Shown: positions 8,862 through 17,729 of the stretch, piece after piece | Position numbering within the stretch: position 1 is the stretch's first letter | Layout of the letters: each line of letters begins with the position of its first letter | DNA from: Sphingobacteriaceae bacterium | Lineage (GTDB): Bacteria > Bacteroidota > Bacteroidia > B-17B0 > Aurantibacillaceae | Direction: 5' to 3' | DNA length: 39,055 nt | Assembly (NCBI GenBank): GCA_023251775.1 | Contig: JAHEYC010000029.1 | Coordinates: forward strand, 1-39,055 | Program-made: the position numbers and the translations under genes | The notes under the pieces: generated by a model | Told to the model about the DNA's origin: nothing | Seen by the model: the letters and a program-made list of their open reading frames with translations, nothing else | Database searches by the model: none

Positions 8862-10793
8862 TTAATACTCCTGGTACTCCCAAGCCGACTTGTAAAATCC
8901 GTTCGCCTCGCAGTATTCAATGAATTTTTTGTAGAATGGATTGCTTCCAATAGTAGCGCTATCTCCAATTACTACTAATTTCTTTTTTGCTCTTGTGAGA
9001 GCAACATTCATTCGCCGCAGATCACCTAAAAATCCAATTTCTAAATTGTCATTACTTCTTACCAAACTAATATAAATGATATCGCGTTCTTCACCTTGGA
9101 ATCCGTCAATAGTTTTGATGCTAAAATGATTCACCTTTTCTAAGTTCAATTCAAATGTGGTTTGATCGTCTTTCATACACTCCACTTGTTCTTTGTAAGG
9201 AGAAATTATTCCTACTGATATTTTATCGGCTTCTTTATAATTAGAATAACTTTCTAAAACCGTTCTTAAATGCTTGAATAAAAGATCAGCTTCTTGCTTA
9301 TTTGAATAACTTAAGGATTCAGGATTTTGAACTTCACTAAAACCACAACCTGCGGTATCTACAAATTCTATCGTGCGATTACAAACATCATTCTCGTCAT
9401 TTATCAATTTTGCTTGCGCCACCGAACTGTCCGCCACTAATTTATTTTCATAGAACGTAAGATTACTGAACGCCATAATGGCCTCGTGCATTCTGTATTG
9501 CTTATCCAATAGCACAACCGCTTCTTTCTTTTTGATGCATCTATCCAACATGGTAACGCCTAATCCTTCAGAAGCCGCTTTTTTACTTTTTACCACCGGT
9601 GGTAACTGACAGTGATCTCCACACAAAATTAATCGCTTACATTTTAAAAGCGGGATCCATACCATTGGCTCTAATGCCTGCGATGCTTCGTCAAAAAATA
9701 AAGTGTCAAAACTCTTCTTCGACATCATTCTATTGGTGCTCGTTACAGGAGTACAACAAATTACTTGTGCTTCTTTAAATAAATTCTCTACAATATGATC
9801 CTCTAACAACCGTGCTTCCTTTAAACAATTTTTTGCTTCTGTATAATAAGCCGTTCGTTGTTGGGCTTCTTCTTTTCCAAAAACACGTTTATACTTTCCA
9901 GCCATTCTAAAATACTCTTCGGCATTTTTTCTCAGATTTTTAATATCCTTATAATATGGCGAAGCAGTTACTTTCCCATCAACCGATGTACTCAACAGAT
10001 CCTCCGAAATTCTTGCAGGATGTCCCAACCTCATCACATTCAATCCCAAATTATTCAGCTTTTCGCACAAAAGATCAACCGCTGTATTTGTTGGCGCGCA
10101 AACCAAAACTTGCTTCTCGGTTTGCAAGGTCAAACGAATGGCTTCAACAAGTGTTGTTGTTTTTCCTGTTCCGGGCGGACCGTGAACTACACCGTAATCA
10201 TTTACATTCAAAATAAATTCTACCCCTTTGTTTTGAGATGGATTTAAATGCGTGATCGGGTTAACTAATTTTTCTTTTCCGAATGTAGGCTCTTGTATTC
10301 CTTCTAAAATATCTCTTAACTCCTCTACTCGATTGTTTCTTGCATTGATAACAATATCTAACGCTTTTTCCATTTCTTTATAAGAGTTCTCATCAAACTG
10401 AACATTGATCCCTAACTTTCCGTCATAAGCCCAATCAGGTAATTCATCATAAGGAAAGATCACTTTGATCACATTTTTATGAACAGCCTTTATCACTCCC
10501 GCAACTTCGTTTCCATCATTATCAGCATTTGAAAATAAACTAATGCTTTTTCCCACCGAAAATTGATGCGGCATATTTATATGTGATGTGCGCTCAATAT
10601 CTACATTTAAAAGATCGCCATAACCTAATTCAGTTTCGTTTATTTTAATTGGATACCAGGTGAGTCCGTTCTTGCGACGTGTTTCAATGCTCGCTTTTAG
10701 AAATTGTTCTTTATACAATTTATAATCTTCGTCGCGCTCAATTTGAAGGAGATGTTTTAAATTTAAAAGACGTTCGCTTGCAGAATTACTCAT
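8862..10793 (-). CDS. superfamily 1 DNA/RNA helicase, IGHMBP2/Upf1-like
   Basis: 643 residues. The N-terminal 170 residues form a beta-rich region as in IGHMBP2/SMUBP-2-like proteins. Helicase motifs are in order: Q-like LNPSQNKGV (about 184), Walker A GPPGTGKTTT (205-214), motif Ia CAPTNTAVD, motif II DEAS (368-371), motif III LILCGDHCQLPPV, motif IV LDKQYRMH, motif V TIDGFQGEERDIIYISLVRS and motif VI NVALTRAKKKLVVIGD. The family unwinds DNA or RNA 5' to 3' using ATP; the bacterial role is not well settled. The start codon overlaps the stop of the upstream hydroxylase gene by three bases within an ATGA, so translation is probably coupled. The functional link between the two is unclear. Confidence 0.93.
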   Translation of the reverse strand: MSNSASERLLNLKHLLQIERDEDYKLYKEQFLKASIETRRKNGLTWYPIKINETELGYGDLLNVDIERTSHINMPHQFSVGKSISLFSNADNDGNEVAGVIKAVHKNVIKVIFPYDELPDWAYDGKLGINVQFDENSYKEMEKALDIVINARNNRVEELRDILEGIQEPTFGKEKLVNPITHLNPSQNKGVEFILNVNDYGVVHGPPGTGKTTTLVEAIRLTLQTEKQVLVCAPTNTAVDLLCEKLNNLGLNVMRLGHPARISEDLLSTSVDGKVTASPYYKDIKNLRKNAEEYFRMAGKYKRVFGKEEAQQRTAYYTEAKNCLKEARLLEDHIVENLFKEAQVICCTPVTSTNRMMSKKSFDTLFFDEASQALEPMVWIPLLKCKRLILCGDHCQLPPVVKSKKAASEGLGVTMLDRCIKKKEAVVLLDKQYRMHEAIMAFSNLTFYENKLVADSSVAQAKLINDENDVCNRTIEFVDTAGCGFSEVQNPESLSYSNKQEADLLFKHLRTVLESYSNYKEADKISVGIISPYKEQVECMKDDQTTFELNLEKVNHFSIKTIDGFQGEERDIIYISLVRSNDNLEIGFLGDLRRMNVALTRAKKKLVVIGDSATIGSNPFYKKFIEYCEANGFYKSAWEYQEY

Positions 10794-11671
10794 TTTTTCA
10801 TTTCTGCTCTTAACTGTGCGCTTGTTTTTGTGGAGCCATCATGACTCCATCCGGGAGGACCGAATACATAAAGAAATTTATCTTTTATGGAACACTTTTT
10901 TCCCAGATCCTTAAAAATATTTATCCACTCATGAAATACAACTATACCGGGATTATGTGTATTGATATTCTTAGTGAGTCCGTACTTTATTGGTTCACTT
11001 TCTTCTTCCTTTTGAAATGTGCCAAATAATTTATCCCAAATGATCAAAACCATTCCCATGTTCTTATCTAAATAAATAGTATTGCTAGCATGATGCACAC
11101 GATGATGAGAAGGTGTTACCAAAATATATTCTAAAAGCCCTAATTTCCCAATGGTTTGTGTATGCGAAAGGATCCCGAAAATTTGTGTGGCACTATAAAT
11201 GAACATGATGTCAATTCCTTTGAATCCCAAAAAACTTAATGGGATAAAATAAATAAAACGATACACGGGTTGAAAAACAGATGAACGAAAGCCTACTGTA
11301 AGGTTGAATTCCTCGCTATTATGGTGTGTTACATGTACCGCCCAAAATAATCGACAGTAATGATCCACGCGATGCAACCAATAATACATAAAGTCCTCTG
11401 CAAAAAATAAAATTGTCCAGTAAACAATGGCATTGGTATACGAATCAACGAATCTGAATTGAAAAAAATAATTGAGCACAACTAAACAAGCAGTTCGCAT
11501 TACAATATCTAAACCCATATTTAATGCGGTCAAATACACGTTAGCTAATGTTCCTTTGGTTGTGTATAAGTTCCGATCGTTCCGGTGAGAATAAAATATC
11601 TCAATACCTATTACAATAGCATAAATAGGTGTTGTGGTATAAATTAAAAGTAATTCCCTGAATTGGTCCAT
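10790..11671 (-). CDS. sterol desaturase/fatty acid hydroxylase superfamily membrane protein
   Basis: 293 residues, integral membrane protein with hydrophobic segments near residues 8-25, 45-70, 80-95 and 140-165. The di-iron histidine clusters of the superfamily are visible: LHRVDH, HVTHH and HHRVHH, with a further SHTQ. The family inserts oxygen or a double bond into lipids using a histidine-bound di-iron centre and O2. Bacteroidota homologues act on fatty acids, ornithine lipids or carotenoids; the substrate here is unknown. The gene sits between a large surface protein (20-base gap upstream) and the helicase (ATGA overlap downstream). A good TAnnTTTG box in the 20-base gap suggests it has its own promoter and leads a two-gene operon. 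Confidence 0.9.
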   Translation of the reverse strand: MDQFRELLLIYTTTPIYAIVIGIEIFYSHRNDRNLYTTKGTLANVYLTALNMGLDIVMRTACLVVLNYFFQFRFVDSYTNAIVYWTILFFAEDFMYYWLHRVDHYCRLFWAVHVTHHNSEEFNLTVGFRSSVFQPVYRFIYFIPLSFLGFKGIDIMFIYSATQIFGILSHTQTIGKLGLLEYILVTPSHHRVHHASNTIYLDKNMGMVLIIWDKLFGTFQKEEESEPIKYGLTKNINTHNPGIVVFHEWINIFKDLGKKCSIKDKFLYVFGPPGWSHDGSTKTSAQLRAEMKK

Positions 11672-11680
11672 TTGTTAGGA

Positions 11681-11710
11681 CAAATTTACATTTAATATGC
11701 TAATTGGAAA
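11681..11710 (-). promoter_or_regulatory. candidate Bacteroidota-type promoter of hydroxylase-helicase operon
   Basis: Minus strand: TTTC (11710-11707), 18 bases, TAAATTTG (11688-11681), a full match to TAnnTTTG. The box ends nine bases before the ATG at 11671, so the leader would be only a few bases long. The -33 part lies inside the end of the upstream gene. Confidence 0.4.
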
Positions 11711-14700
11711 TACCCGTTATAGGTTTTATTTTCAGCTCCACCAAGGGATAAAATATAGAAATAAGTGCCGGTAGGAAGTTTGCCATTCACACTTTTATAA
11801 TTAGCGGTTCCGTCGAAACTATTATCATAGTTCTTCATACTATACACTTTATTTCCCCAACGGTTAAATATTTGCAGTTCGCTGTCAGTAAATTGCTGAA
11901 TGCCTTTTATCTCGAAGGTCTCATTTTTTCCATCGCCATTTGGAGAAATAAGCTGAGGAATCAAACCAAAAGGTTCGTTGATCACTTCAACAGTTCTGGT
12001 AGTTGCGGCTAAACACCCTTCTGCATTTTCAATTACAAGCGTTACCGTATATACGCCGGGCAATGTATAGGTTGTACTTCCGGCCGGACTATTCGACAAT
12101 AAACCATTTCCATAGTTCCATTGATTGAGCATATTATTAAAACTCATATTTGTGAAGTTCACAGTTAATGGAACAATTCCTGAAGTTACCGATGGTGCAA
12201 AATTTGGAACAAGTGTTGATTGAATGATGGAAACTGTTACTATAGCTGCACCACAACCGTTCACATACGAAACAGTATATACTCCTCCACTAAAAACCGG
12301 TTCAATACTGGATGTGTTGATCGAAGAACTCCAAACAAAACCTCCGCCTCCACTTAAGTTTGTTGCAGTTAATACAGCAGATTGACCCGCACATAGCGCA
12401 GTCTTATCTGTACTCACACTTATATCAGGCGAAACTTGAAATGTAACTGTTACTTGCGCGCTTGTATTTCCACATTGACTGGAAGCATTCACTGTATAAA
12501 TTCCTGCAAATGTTGTTGTAAATGTTTGTGATGTTGGTCCGCCTACCCACGTGTATGAAGTTGCGCTACCTTGTGCAACTAACGTAGCAGTTTGTCCAGT
12601 ACAAAAAACTGTTTGCGATGGCACAACTGCAATTGTTGGTTGTGGACCATTTGTAACTGCAATTGTTGCATTTGAACTTCCGCAAGCATTGCTAAGTGTT
12701 ACATTATAAACTCCTGCTGATCCAACTGTAACTGAACTTGTATTTACTGTAGTTGTACTCCATGCAAATGTTCCTGTTCCGCTTGCCGTTAATGTAACAG
12801 TTCCTCCTGCACAAATTGTATTAGCAGAGGCAGATAAACTCGGAATGTTTGATGGTCCGTCCAAAATATTAACCGTATACACTGCTGTTCCGCATGCATT
12901 AGTTAACGTTGTTGTGTAAACACCAAAAACAGTTACAGCAATTGAAGGTGTATTACCTGCACCTGTGCTCCACGAATAAGTTCCTGAACCTCCACTCGCA
13001 ACTAAAGTAATAGTTTGATTAGCACAAATAAGTGTTGATGATGGTGTAACGGTTAACGTTGGTAAACCTTGCGATACAACCGTAGATGTTGCTTGTGCAG
13101 TACATCCCGAAACAGCACCTGTAACTGTATAAATTGTTGTGGTGGTTGGAGAAACGGCAATGGTAGAAGTTGTAGGTCCTGTGTTCCAAGTATAACTTGT
13201 AGCACCCGATGCAGTGAGTGTTACCGTTTGTGCGCCGCAAATACTTGCCGATGTTGCCGCAACTGTTGGTGTTCCAACAACGGTAATTATTGCAGGCTCG
13301 CGATAAGTTCCGGGACACATGCCAGCATAAACGGTATAAGTTCCAGGCACTGTAAATACACTTGATGTAAAAACTGAACCTGCACCAATTTGTGAGGCAC
13401 CGGTTAATGAATTATACCAAAAGAAATTTGGAAGCGGTGCCGTTGATGTTACAGTTACATTTGCTGAACTATTTACACATACCGTTGCATTTGTCGTAGT
13501 AAGAACTTCTAATTTTACATTTTGATCTTTCAAACCATCAGCGCCGTTAGTTGCTCCGTTTGGAAGAAAGGTAGCCATAGGTTGCGAATTTGTTGTTCCG
13601 CTAATTGCGCCTAAAACATTTTGTGTTGGTGGTGCAGTATTTGAATAGGCAATATATCCGCCGCCACCGCCGCCGCCCGGACCTTCTGCTTCGGTATTTG
13701 CTCCTGCAAAGCCACCTTTTACAATTATTTGATTTCCGCCATTACCACCGTTTGCATTCACTGTAATTCCGGTTGCATTTCCTGTTGATGCAAGCATGAT
13801 CGTTCCGCCACCGCCACCACCGCCGCAACCATCAATTCCATTTACGTTACTTGAAAAAGCTCCGGGAAAAGGACCTGTTGCATTTGTACCTGCAGTTCCA
13901 TTTGAAACAACAGTCCCGGTCCCTGAAATATTATTATACACTTGTAAAAATATCAATCCACCACCATTACCACCAACACCACCGGTATTTTGTGCACTCA
14001 GATCATTTACATGTCCTGCACCGCCGCCTCCGCCTAAAAATATTTTTCCTGTACTGTAATCAAGTGGGCGACCACCAAAGCCTCCATTTTTTCTTCTAAA
14101 ATCTCCGCCCCAAACAGTGAAGCCCGGTGCAATAGCTAATGGATTTAAATTCGCACTTGAAAAACTATAACCGCCTCTTCCACCACCAGATGAAACGATA
14201 GCAGCGCGTCCGGGCCATTCTAAATTATAAGCAACATTATAAACTGGATTTACTACGCCATAACCATACCACGTATTTATATTTCCTGCATTTGCACCAC
14301 CGCCACCACCGGCGTTGTGACAATTTCCTCCACCGCCACCATTTGCAGGTGCACCCATAGCGTATGGTCCGCCGTATGTAAGAGAATAATCTGTAACAGA
14401 TCCGGCGATACTTTCTCCTTTTAATCCGCCTTCATTTGCACCACCGCCAAGATCAACAAAACGTAAACCACCGTAATTACTATTGTTAGCCGCAGTTCCT
14501 CCTCTAAATCCTAAACCGGTTGCAGTTACACTTCCATTGATGGTAGTTAATCCATTTACTTCAACCGCAAGCACACCTGCAATTGAACCATTCCACGCAT
14601 CGGTGGTTAATTCGCCACCGGCATTTATGGTAAGTGCATTATATCTTGGTACGCGAACAATTTGTGTTTTACCTGATACTAAATAATTATTTTTCAAACC

Positions 14701-15099
14701 GCAATCTAACACAACTGACGTTGCATTTGGAATAGCGTATACTTCTGCAAATTCGTAGTTACCTGAATTATTGTAATTCAGTACTTGTCCGTAAGTAGAA
14801 TCCTGACCGGGAACTGCCACAAATGTTTTTATGATGGCGCCTTGCATTTGGATGATCATTACTAGATCACCAACCTGAAGCGTAGAAGTAAATCGTCCGT
14901 TCGCATTTAAAGAGCTTGCTGCCACCGAAATTGTTGAATTACCAATAGCGGCGTTACTTGTTAAGGTGGTGAATTCGTTCACTCTTGTATTCGTAGAAAC
15001 GATGGTAAGATTTCCGTGTTTTCCTTTTTGCGAGAACAAAACGTTCGAAAGCAGAATTGCGAGTAATAAAAATATCGTATTATATTGATTGAACTTCAT
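11692..15099 (-). CDS. large secreted glycine-rich surface protein with Ig-like/PKD repeats and T9SS type B sorting domain
   Basis: 1135 residues. Signal peptide 1-24 ending NVLFSQ. About 25-190 is a beta-rich module with GDLVMIIQMQGA, seen in many Bacteroidota surface proteins. About 195-500 is strongly glycine-rich, with runs such as GCGGGGGGG and GPGGGGGGG separated by short hydrophobic strands. About 545-960 holds several Ig-like repeats of the form (I/F)C-x-GQ-x-VTLTA-x-G...YTW...G-Y-V...CG. A PKD domain follows (about 966-1041, NFTNMSFNNMLNQWNYGNG). Residues 1042-1135 are the gliding-motility-type (T9SS type B) tail: LISPNGDGKNETFEIKG, LQIFNRWGNKVY, LPTGTYFYIL. The protein is therefore expected to be exported by T9SS and displayed on or released from the cell surface. 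An adhesive or structural role is inference; no catalytic motif is seen. Confidence 0.92.
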   Translation of the reverse strand: MKFNQYNTIFLLLAILLSNVLFSQKGKHGNLTIVSTNTRVNEFTTLTSNAAIGNSTISVAASSLNANGRFTSTLQVGDLVMIIQMQGAIIKTFVAVPGQDSTYGQVLNYNNSGNYEFAEVYAIPNATSVVLDCGLKNNYLVSGKTQIVRVPRYNALTINAGGELTTDAWNGSIAGVLAVEVNGLTTINGSVTATGLGFRGGTAANNSNYGGLRFVDLGGGANEGGLKGESIAGSVTDYSLTYGGPYAMGAPANGGGGGNCHNAGGGGGANAGNINTWYGYGVVNPVYNVAYNLEWPGRAAIVSSGGGRGGYSFSSANLNPLAIAPGFTVWGGDFRRKNGGFGGRPLDYSTGKIFLGGGGGAGHVNDLSAQNTGGVGGNGGGLIFLQVYNNISGTGTVVSNGTAGTNATGPFPGAFSSNVNGIDGCGGGGGGGTIMLASTGNATGITVNANGGNGGNQIIVKGGFAGANTEAEGPGGGGGGGYIAYSNTAPPTQNVLGAISGTTNSQPMATFLPNGATNGADGLKDQNVKLEVLTTTNATVCVNSSANVTVTSTAPLPNFFWYNSLTGASQIGAGSVFTSSVFTVPGTYTVYAGMCPGTYREPAIITVVGTPTVAATSASICGAQTVTLTASGATSYTWNTGPTTSTIAVSPTTTTIYTVTGAVSGCTAQATSTVVSQGLPTLTVTPSSTLICANQTITLVASGGSGTYSWSTGAGNTPSIAVTVFGVYTTTLTNACGTAVYTVNILDGPSNIPSLSASANTICAGGTVTLTASGTGTFAWSTTTVNTSSVTVGSAGVYNVTLSNACGSSNATIAVTNGPQPTIAVVPSQTVFCTGQTATLVAQGSATSYTWVGGPTSQTFTTTFAGIYTVNASSQCGNTSAQVTVTFQVSPDISVSTDKTALCAGQSAVLTATNLSGGGGFVWSSSINTSSIEPVFSGGVYTVSYVNGCGAAIVTVSIIQSTLVPNFAPSVTSGIVPLTVNFTNMSFNNMLNQWNYGNGLLSNSPAGSTTYTLPGVYTVTLVIENAEGCLAATTRTVEVINEPFGLIPQLISPNGDGKNETFEIKGIQQFTDSELQIFNRWGNKVYSMKNYDNSFDGTANYKSVNGKLPTGTYFYILSLGGAENKTYNGYFQLAY

Positions 15100-15121
15100 C
15101 CTAAATTAAAGTTCAATTTAG
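15088..15121 (-). promoter_or_regulatory. two mutually exclusive inverted repeats around the start codon of the surface protein
   Basis: ATTGAACTT (15088-15096) pairs with AAGTTCAAT (15109-15117), leaving the start codon (15097-15099) in a 12-base loop. CTAAATT (15101-15107) pairs with AATTTAG (15115-15121). Both use 15115-15117 so they cannot form together. This could influence translation, but the region is AT-rich and no regulation is shown. Confidence 0.25.
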
Positions 15122-15183
15122 TTAAAATAATGATAGCTCACAAGCAGATATTTTAACGAAATGAAGGGGTATCCTTAAAAGCA

Positions 15184-15209
15184 AAATGCCGGTAACCACT
15201 CCGGCATTT
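15184..15209 (-). terminator. intrinsic terminator after the 146-residue gene
   Basis: AAATGCCGG (15184-15192), eight-base loop, CCGGCATTT (15201-15209): a perfect 9-bp GC-cored stem. On the minus strand it lies about 70 bases after the stop at 15280 and is followed by a T-rich stretch (TTTTGCTTTTAAGG, counting the last stem T's). It separates this gene from the surface protein gene. Confidence 0.7.
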
Positions 15210-15279
15210 CTTTAAGTAACTAATTGCTTAACCCTTAATTATGACAATAGCTACTATGTTCTCAAAAACAAATGAACTA

Positions 15280-15720
15280 CTAGTTCATTTTGAAAGGAGG
15301 AATTCTTCCTTCTTTCATCATTTGTAAACTTTTCTTCTTGTGCTCTTCAAAATTTCCGAATGCTAAAGCATCCAACATTTCCTTGCGGGTCATCTTTGGA
15401 TTGCCAAATTGCTCGCGGATCTCTTCCGAACATCTGTCAACATATTTTTCGAATTTGTTTGGAGCCCATAGGTATTCTTTTTTTAAGGCTTCCTTTTGAA
15501 AAATAACAAATTCCTTTGGTAAAGTTCCTTCGATCTTTGCTTTAATATCTAGACCTTCGTAGCTTTTTGGAAGCTGACGATTGTCGAACATGAAAGGCTT
15601 GCTAATTAAAATAACATGCTTCTTTCTCTTCGGGTCTATCATTGATAAACCTTCAATACGCAAACCTTTCTTTTTCAAGGTTCCGTACTTCGTTTCAAAA
15701 CTTTTTAGTATCTCAAACAT
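15280..15720 (-). CDS. hypothetical protein, 146 residues
   Basis: I do not recognise a family. The protein is soluble and charged, with no signal peptide or membrane segment, so it is probably cytoplasmic. It begins MFEILKSFETKYGTLKKKG, has a central IDPKRKKHVILISKPF strand-like segment and a helical Lys/Glu-rich C-terminal half (RKEMLDALAFGNFEEHKKKS). It is likely real: a full TAnnTTTG box lies 20 bases upstream of the ATG, a strong hairpin terminator follows, and its codon use looks like that of its neighbours. It stands alone, divergent from prfC. The high Lys content and lack of catalytic-looking motifs would allow a nucleic-acid or ribosome-associated role, but that is a guess. Confidence 0.75.
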   Translation of the reverse strand: MFEILKSFETKYGTLKKKGLRIEGLSMIDPKRKKHVILISKPFMFDNRQLPKSYEGLDIKAKIEGTLPKEFVIFQKEALKKEYLWAPNKFEKYVDRCSEEIREQFGNPKMTRKEMLDALAFGNFEEHKKKSLQMMKEGRIPPFKMN

Positions 15721-15740
15721 GTCTTTAATTAATTGGACTT

Positions 15741-15748
15741 CAAAGATA
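15741..15748 (-). promoter_or_regulatory. -7 promoter box TATCTTTG for the 146-residue gene
   Basis: Minus-strand TATCTTTG matches TAnnTTTG in full, 20 bases before the ATG at 15720. I see no clear TTG at the -33 distance. Confidence 0.4.
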
Positions 15749-16107
15749 TGGATATTACTTGTTAATAAGTTTCTTTTTTAGACGAATGGGTCATATTTTA
15801 AATAAGTACCTTAATTGTTCCTGTTCATAACACCTTCAAAAGCTGTTCATTTTCGGTTTATAATTTGTTAAATAATTAATTAACAATTAGTTAAGAACTA
15901 ACAATCCGACCCATCTAATCCGACCTCAAAATCAAATTCCCACCAAATTTTTCGTTCAATCCATTTTCCTTTATAAGTGGTATATTTTCGTAAGTTCTAG
16001 TTACTTTTTATTCCAATTTATCAAAACCTTGAAATTCAATACTTTACATTATTACACTCACAAATCGCTGGCTTAAGCCTTTTTGCATTAATTGACAGCT
16101 AATAAAA
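15749..16107. other. AT-rich intergenic region between divergent genes
   Basis: No coding sequence is supported between the 146-residue gene and prfC. It contains an inverted repeat TTGTTAA (15865-15871) / TTAACAA (15880-15886) and a 9-base direct repeat AATCCGACC at 15903-15911 and 15917-15925, 14 bases apart. I see no RNA gene or riboswitch I can name. The direct repeat could be a regulator site for either gene. Confidence 0.5.
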
Positions 16108-16136
16108 TTCTTTTTTATCTATTACAAGTATATTTG
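16108..16136 (+). promoter_or_regulatory. candidate promoter of prfC
   Basis: TATATTTG (16129-16136) is a full TAnnTTTG match; TTC at 16108-16110 is a weak -33 box with 18 bases between. Transcription would begin about 6-8 bases before the ATG at 16149, which argues against the upstream TTG at 16092 as the start. Confidence 0.4.
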
Positions 16137-16148
16137 CGGCCTGAACCA

Positions 16149-17729
16149 ATGACCTTTACTGAAGAAATAAAACGTCGAAGAACGTTTGCAATTATTGCTC
16201 ACCCTGATGCCGGAAAAACTACGCTCACCGAAAAATTACTTTTGTTTGGAGGTGCCATTCAAAGTGCGGGAGCAGTAAAATCAAATAAAATAAAAAAAGC
16301 AACCACAAGCGATTTCATGGAAATTGAAAAACAGAGAGGGATCTCGGTTTCAACTTCCGTGATGGCATTCGATTATAAAAATTATAAAGTAAATATTTTA
16401 GACACGCCCGGTCACGAAGATTTTGCCGAAGATACCTATCGCACCCTAAGCGCAGTTGACAGCGTAATAATGGTTATTGATTGCGTAAAAGGTGTTGAGC
16501 CTCAAACGCGAAAATTATTGGAAGTTTGCAGAATGCGAAATACACCGGTAATTGTATTCATCAACAAGCTAGATCGCGAGGGACAAAACGCATTTGATCT
16601 ATTGGATGAAATTGAAAAAGAATTAAAGATAAAAGTTCGTCCTATCACTTGGCCAATAGGAATTGGGAAATCCTTTAAAGGCGTTTATGATCTTACGGCA
16701 AAATCGCTGAATCTTTTTCAAGGTGAAAGTAAAACAACGGTGGAAGATACATTGACCCTAAGTGATATCAACGATAAACAAATTGATAAACGCATTGGAG
16801 AAAGTTTTGCGGAACAATTAAGAGCGGATGTTGACCTGATAGATGGCGTTTACGATACATTGGACAGACAAAAATATTTGGATGGACATATTAGTCCGGT
16901 ATTTTTTGGAAGTGCGGTAAATAATTTCGGTATCAAGGAATTATTGGATTGCTTTGTTGAAATTGCTCCCCCACCAATTGAAAGAGAGACGGATGAAGGC
17001 ATTGTAAAACCAAGTGATGAAAAATTCAGCGGATTTATTTTTAAGATCCATGCAAACCTCGACCCAAAACACAGAGATAGAATTGCATTCTTGCGTATTT
17101 GTTCGGGAACATTTGAACGAAATAAATATTACCATCATGTTCGCGACAATAAAGAACTTCGTTTTAGTAACCCAACTGCTTTTATGGCGCAGCAAAAATC
17201 GGTTATTGATGAAGCTTTTCCGGGAGATGTGATAGGTTTGTATGATGCAGGTAATTTTAAGATCGGTGACACACTCACCGAAGGAAAAAATTTCCATTTT
17301 AAAGGAATTCCAAGTTTTTCTCCTGAGCTTTTTAGATATGTTACCAATTTGGATCCAATGAAGACCAAGCAACTTCAAAAAGGATTAGAACAATTAACCG
17401 ATGAAGGTGTAGCGCAATTATTCACCAAAAAAGCAGATGGGCGAAAAGTTGTTGGAACAGTTGGGGCTTTACAATTTGAAGTTATTCAGCATCGTTTAAA
17501 AAGCGAATATAACGCAAGCGCCAGTTTTGATCAATTGAATCTATACAAAGCACTTTGGATAAGCAGCGATGAAAAAAAGAGTTTAGATGATTTTATGCTC
17601 GATCGTTCGTCGCATGTTGCCTACGATAAAGAAAACAAACCGGTGTTCCTGGCCGAAAGCGCTTGGTTATTACAAATGGCCCAGGAAAAATTCCCAAAAA
17701 TAAAATTCCATTTAAAAAGTGAGTTTTAA
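16149..17729 (+). CDS. prfC: peptide chain release factor 3
   Basis: 526 residues from the ATG at 16149, the usual RF3 length. It is a translational GTPase: G1 AHPDAGKTT (17-25), the switch I segment [19 protein letters not shown]3 [14 protein letters not shown] and G4 NKLDRE. The [13 protein letters not shown] segment and the C-terminal [16 protein letters not shown] block are specific to RF3 rather than EF-G or TypA. RF3 recycles RF1 and RF2 from the ribosome after peptide release. The longer frame from TTG 16092 adds 19 residues overlapping the likely promoter and is rejected. The gene overlaps the next one by 11 bases and seems to head an operon with envelope chaperone genes. Confidence 0.96.
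   Translation: MTFTEEIKRRRTFAIIAHPDAGKTTLTEKLLLFGGAIQSAGAVKSNKIKKATTSDFMEIEKQRGISVSTSVMAFDYKNYKVNILDTPGHEDFAEDTYRTLSAVDSVIMVIDCVKGVEPQTRKLLEVCRMRNTPVIVFINKLDREGQNAFDLLDEIEKELKIKVRPITWPIGIGKSFKGVYDLTAKSLNLFQGESKTTVEDTLTLSDINDKQIDKRIGESFAEQLRADVDLIDGVYDTLDRQKYLDGHISPVFFGSAVNNFGIKELLDCFVEIAPPPIERETDEGIVKPSDEKFSGFIFKIHANLDPKHRDRIAFLRICSGTFERNKYYHHVRDNKELRFSNPTAFMAQQKSVIDEAFPGDVIGLYDAGNFKIGDTLTEGKNFHFKGIPSFSPELFRYVTNLDPMKTKQLQKGLEQLTDEGVAQLFTKKADGRKVVGTVGALQFEVIQHRLKSEYNASASFDQLNLYKALWISSDEKKSLDDFMLDRSSHVAYDKENKPVFLAESAWLLQMAQEKFPKIKFHLKSEF

Noticed and set aside
9858-10247. Plus-strand reading frames opposite the helicase gene
   Set aside because: They lie wholly within the clearly conserved helicase on the other strand and give Cys/Ser-rich sequence without any domain.
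13019-14099. Cys-rich and Pro/His-rich frames within the surface protein gene
   Set aside because: They are other-frame readings of the Thr/Val/Gly-rich repeats (Gly codons read as Pro on the opposite strand) and have no start context or family resemblance.
16092-16148. TTG 16092 as start of release factor 3
   Set aside because: The extra 19 residues have no similarity to RF3 and overlap a full TAnnTTTG promoter box; ATG 16149 gives the normal length.
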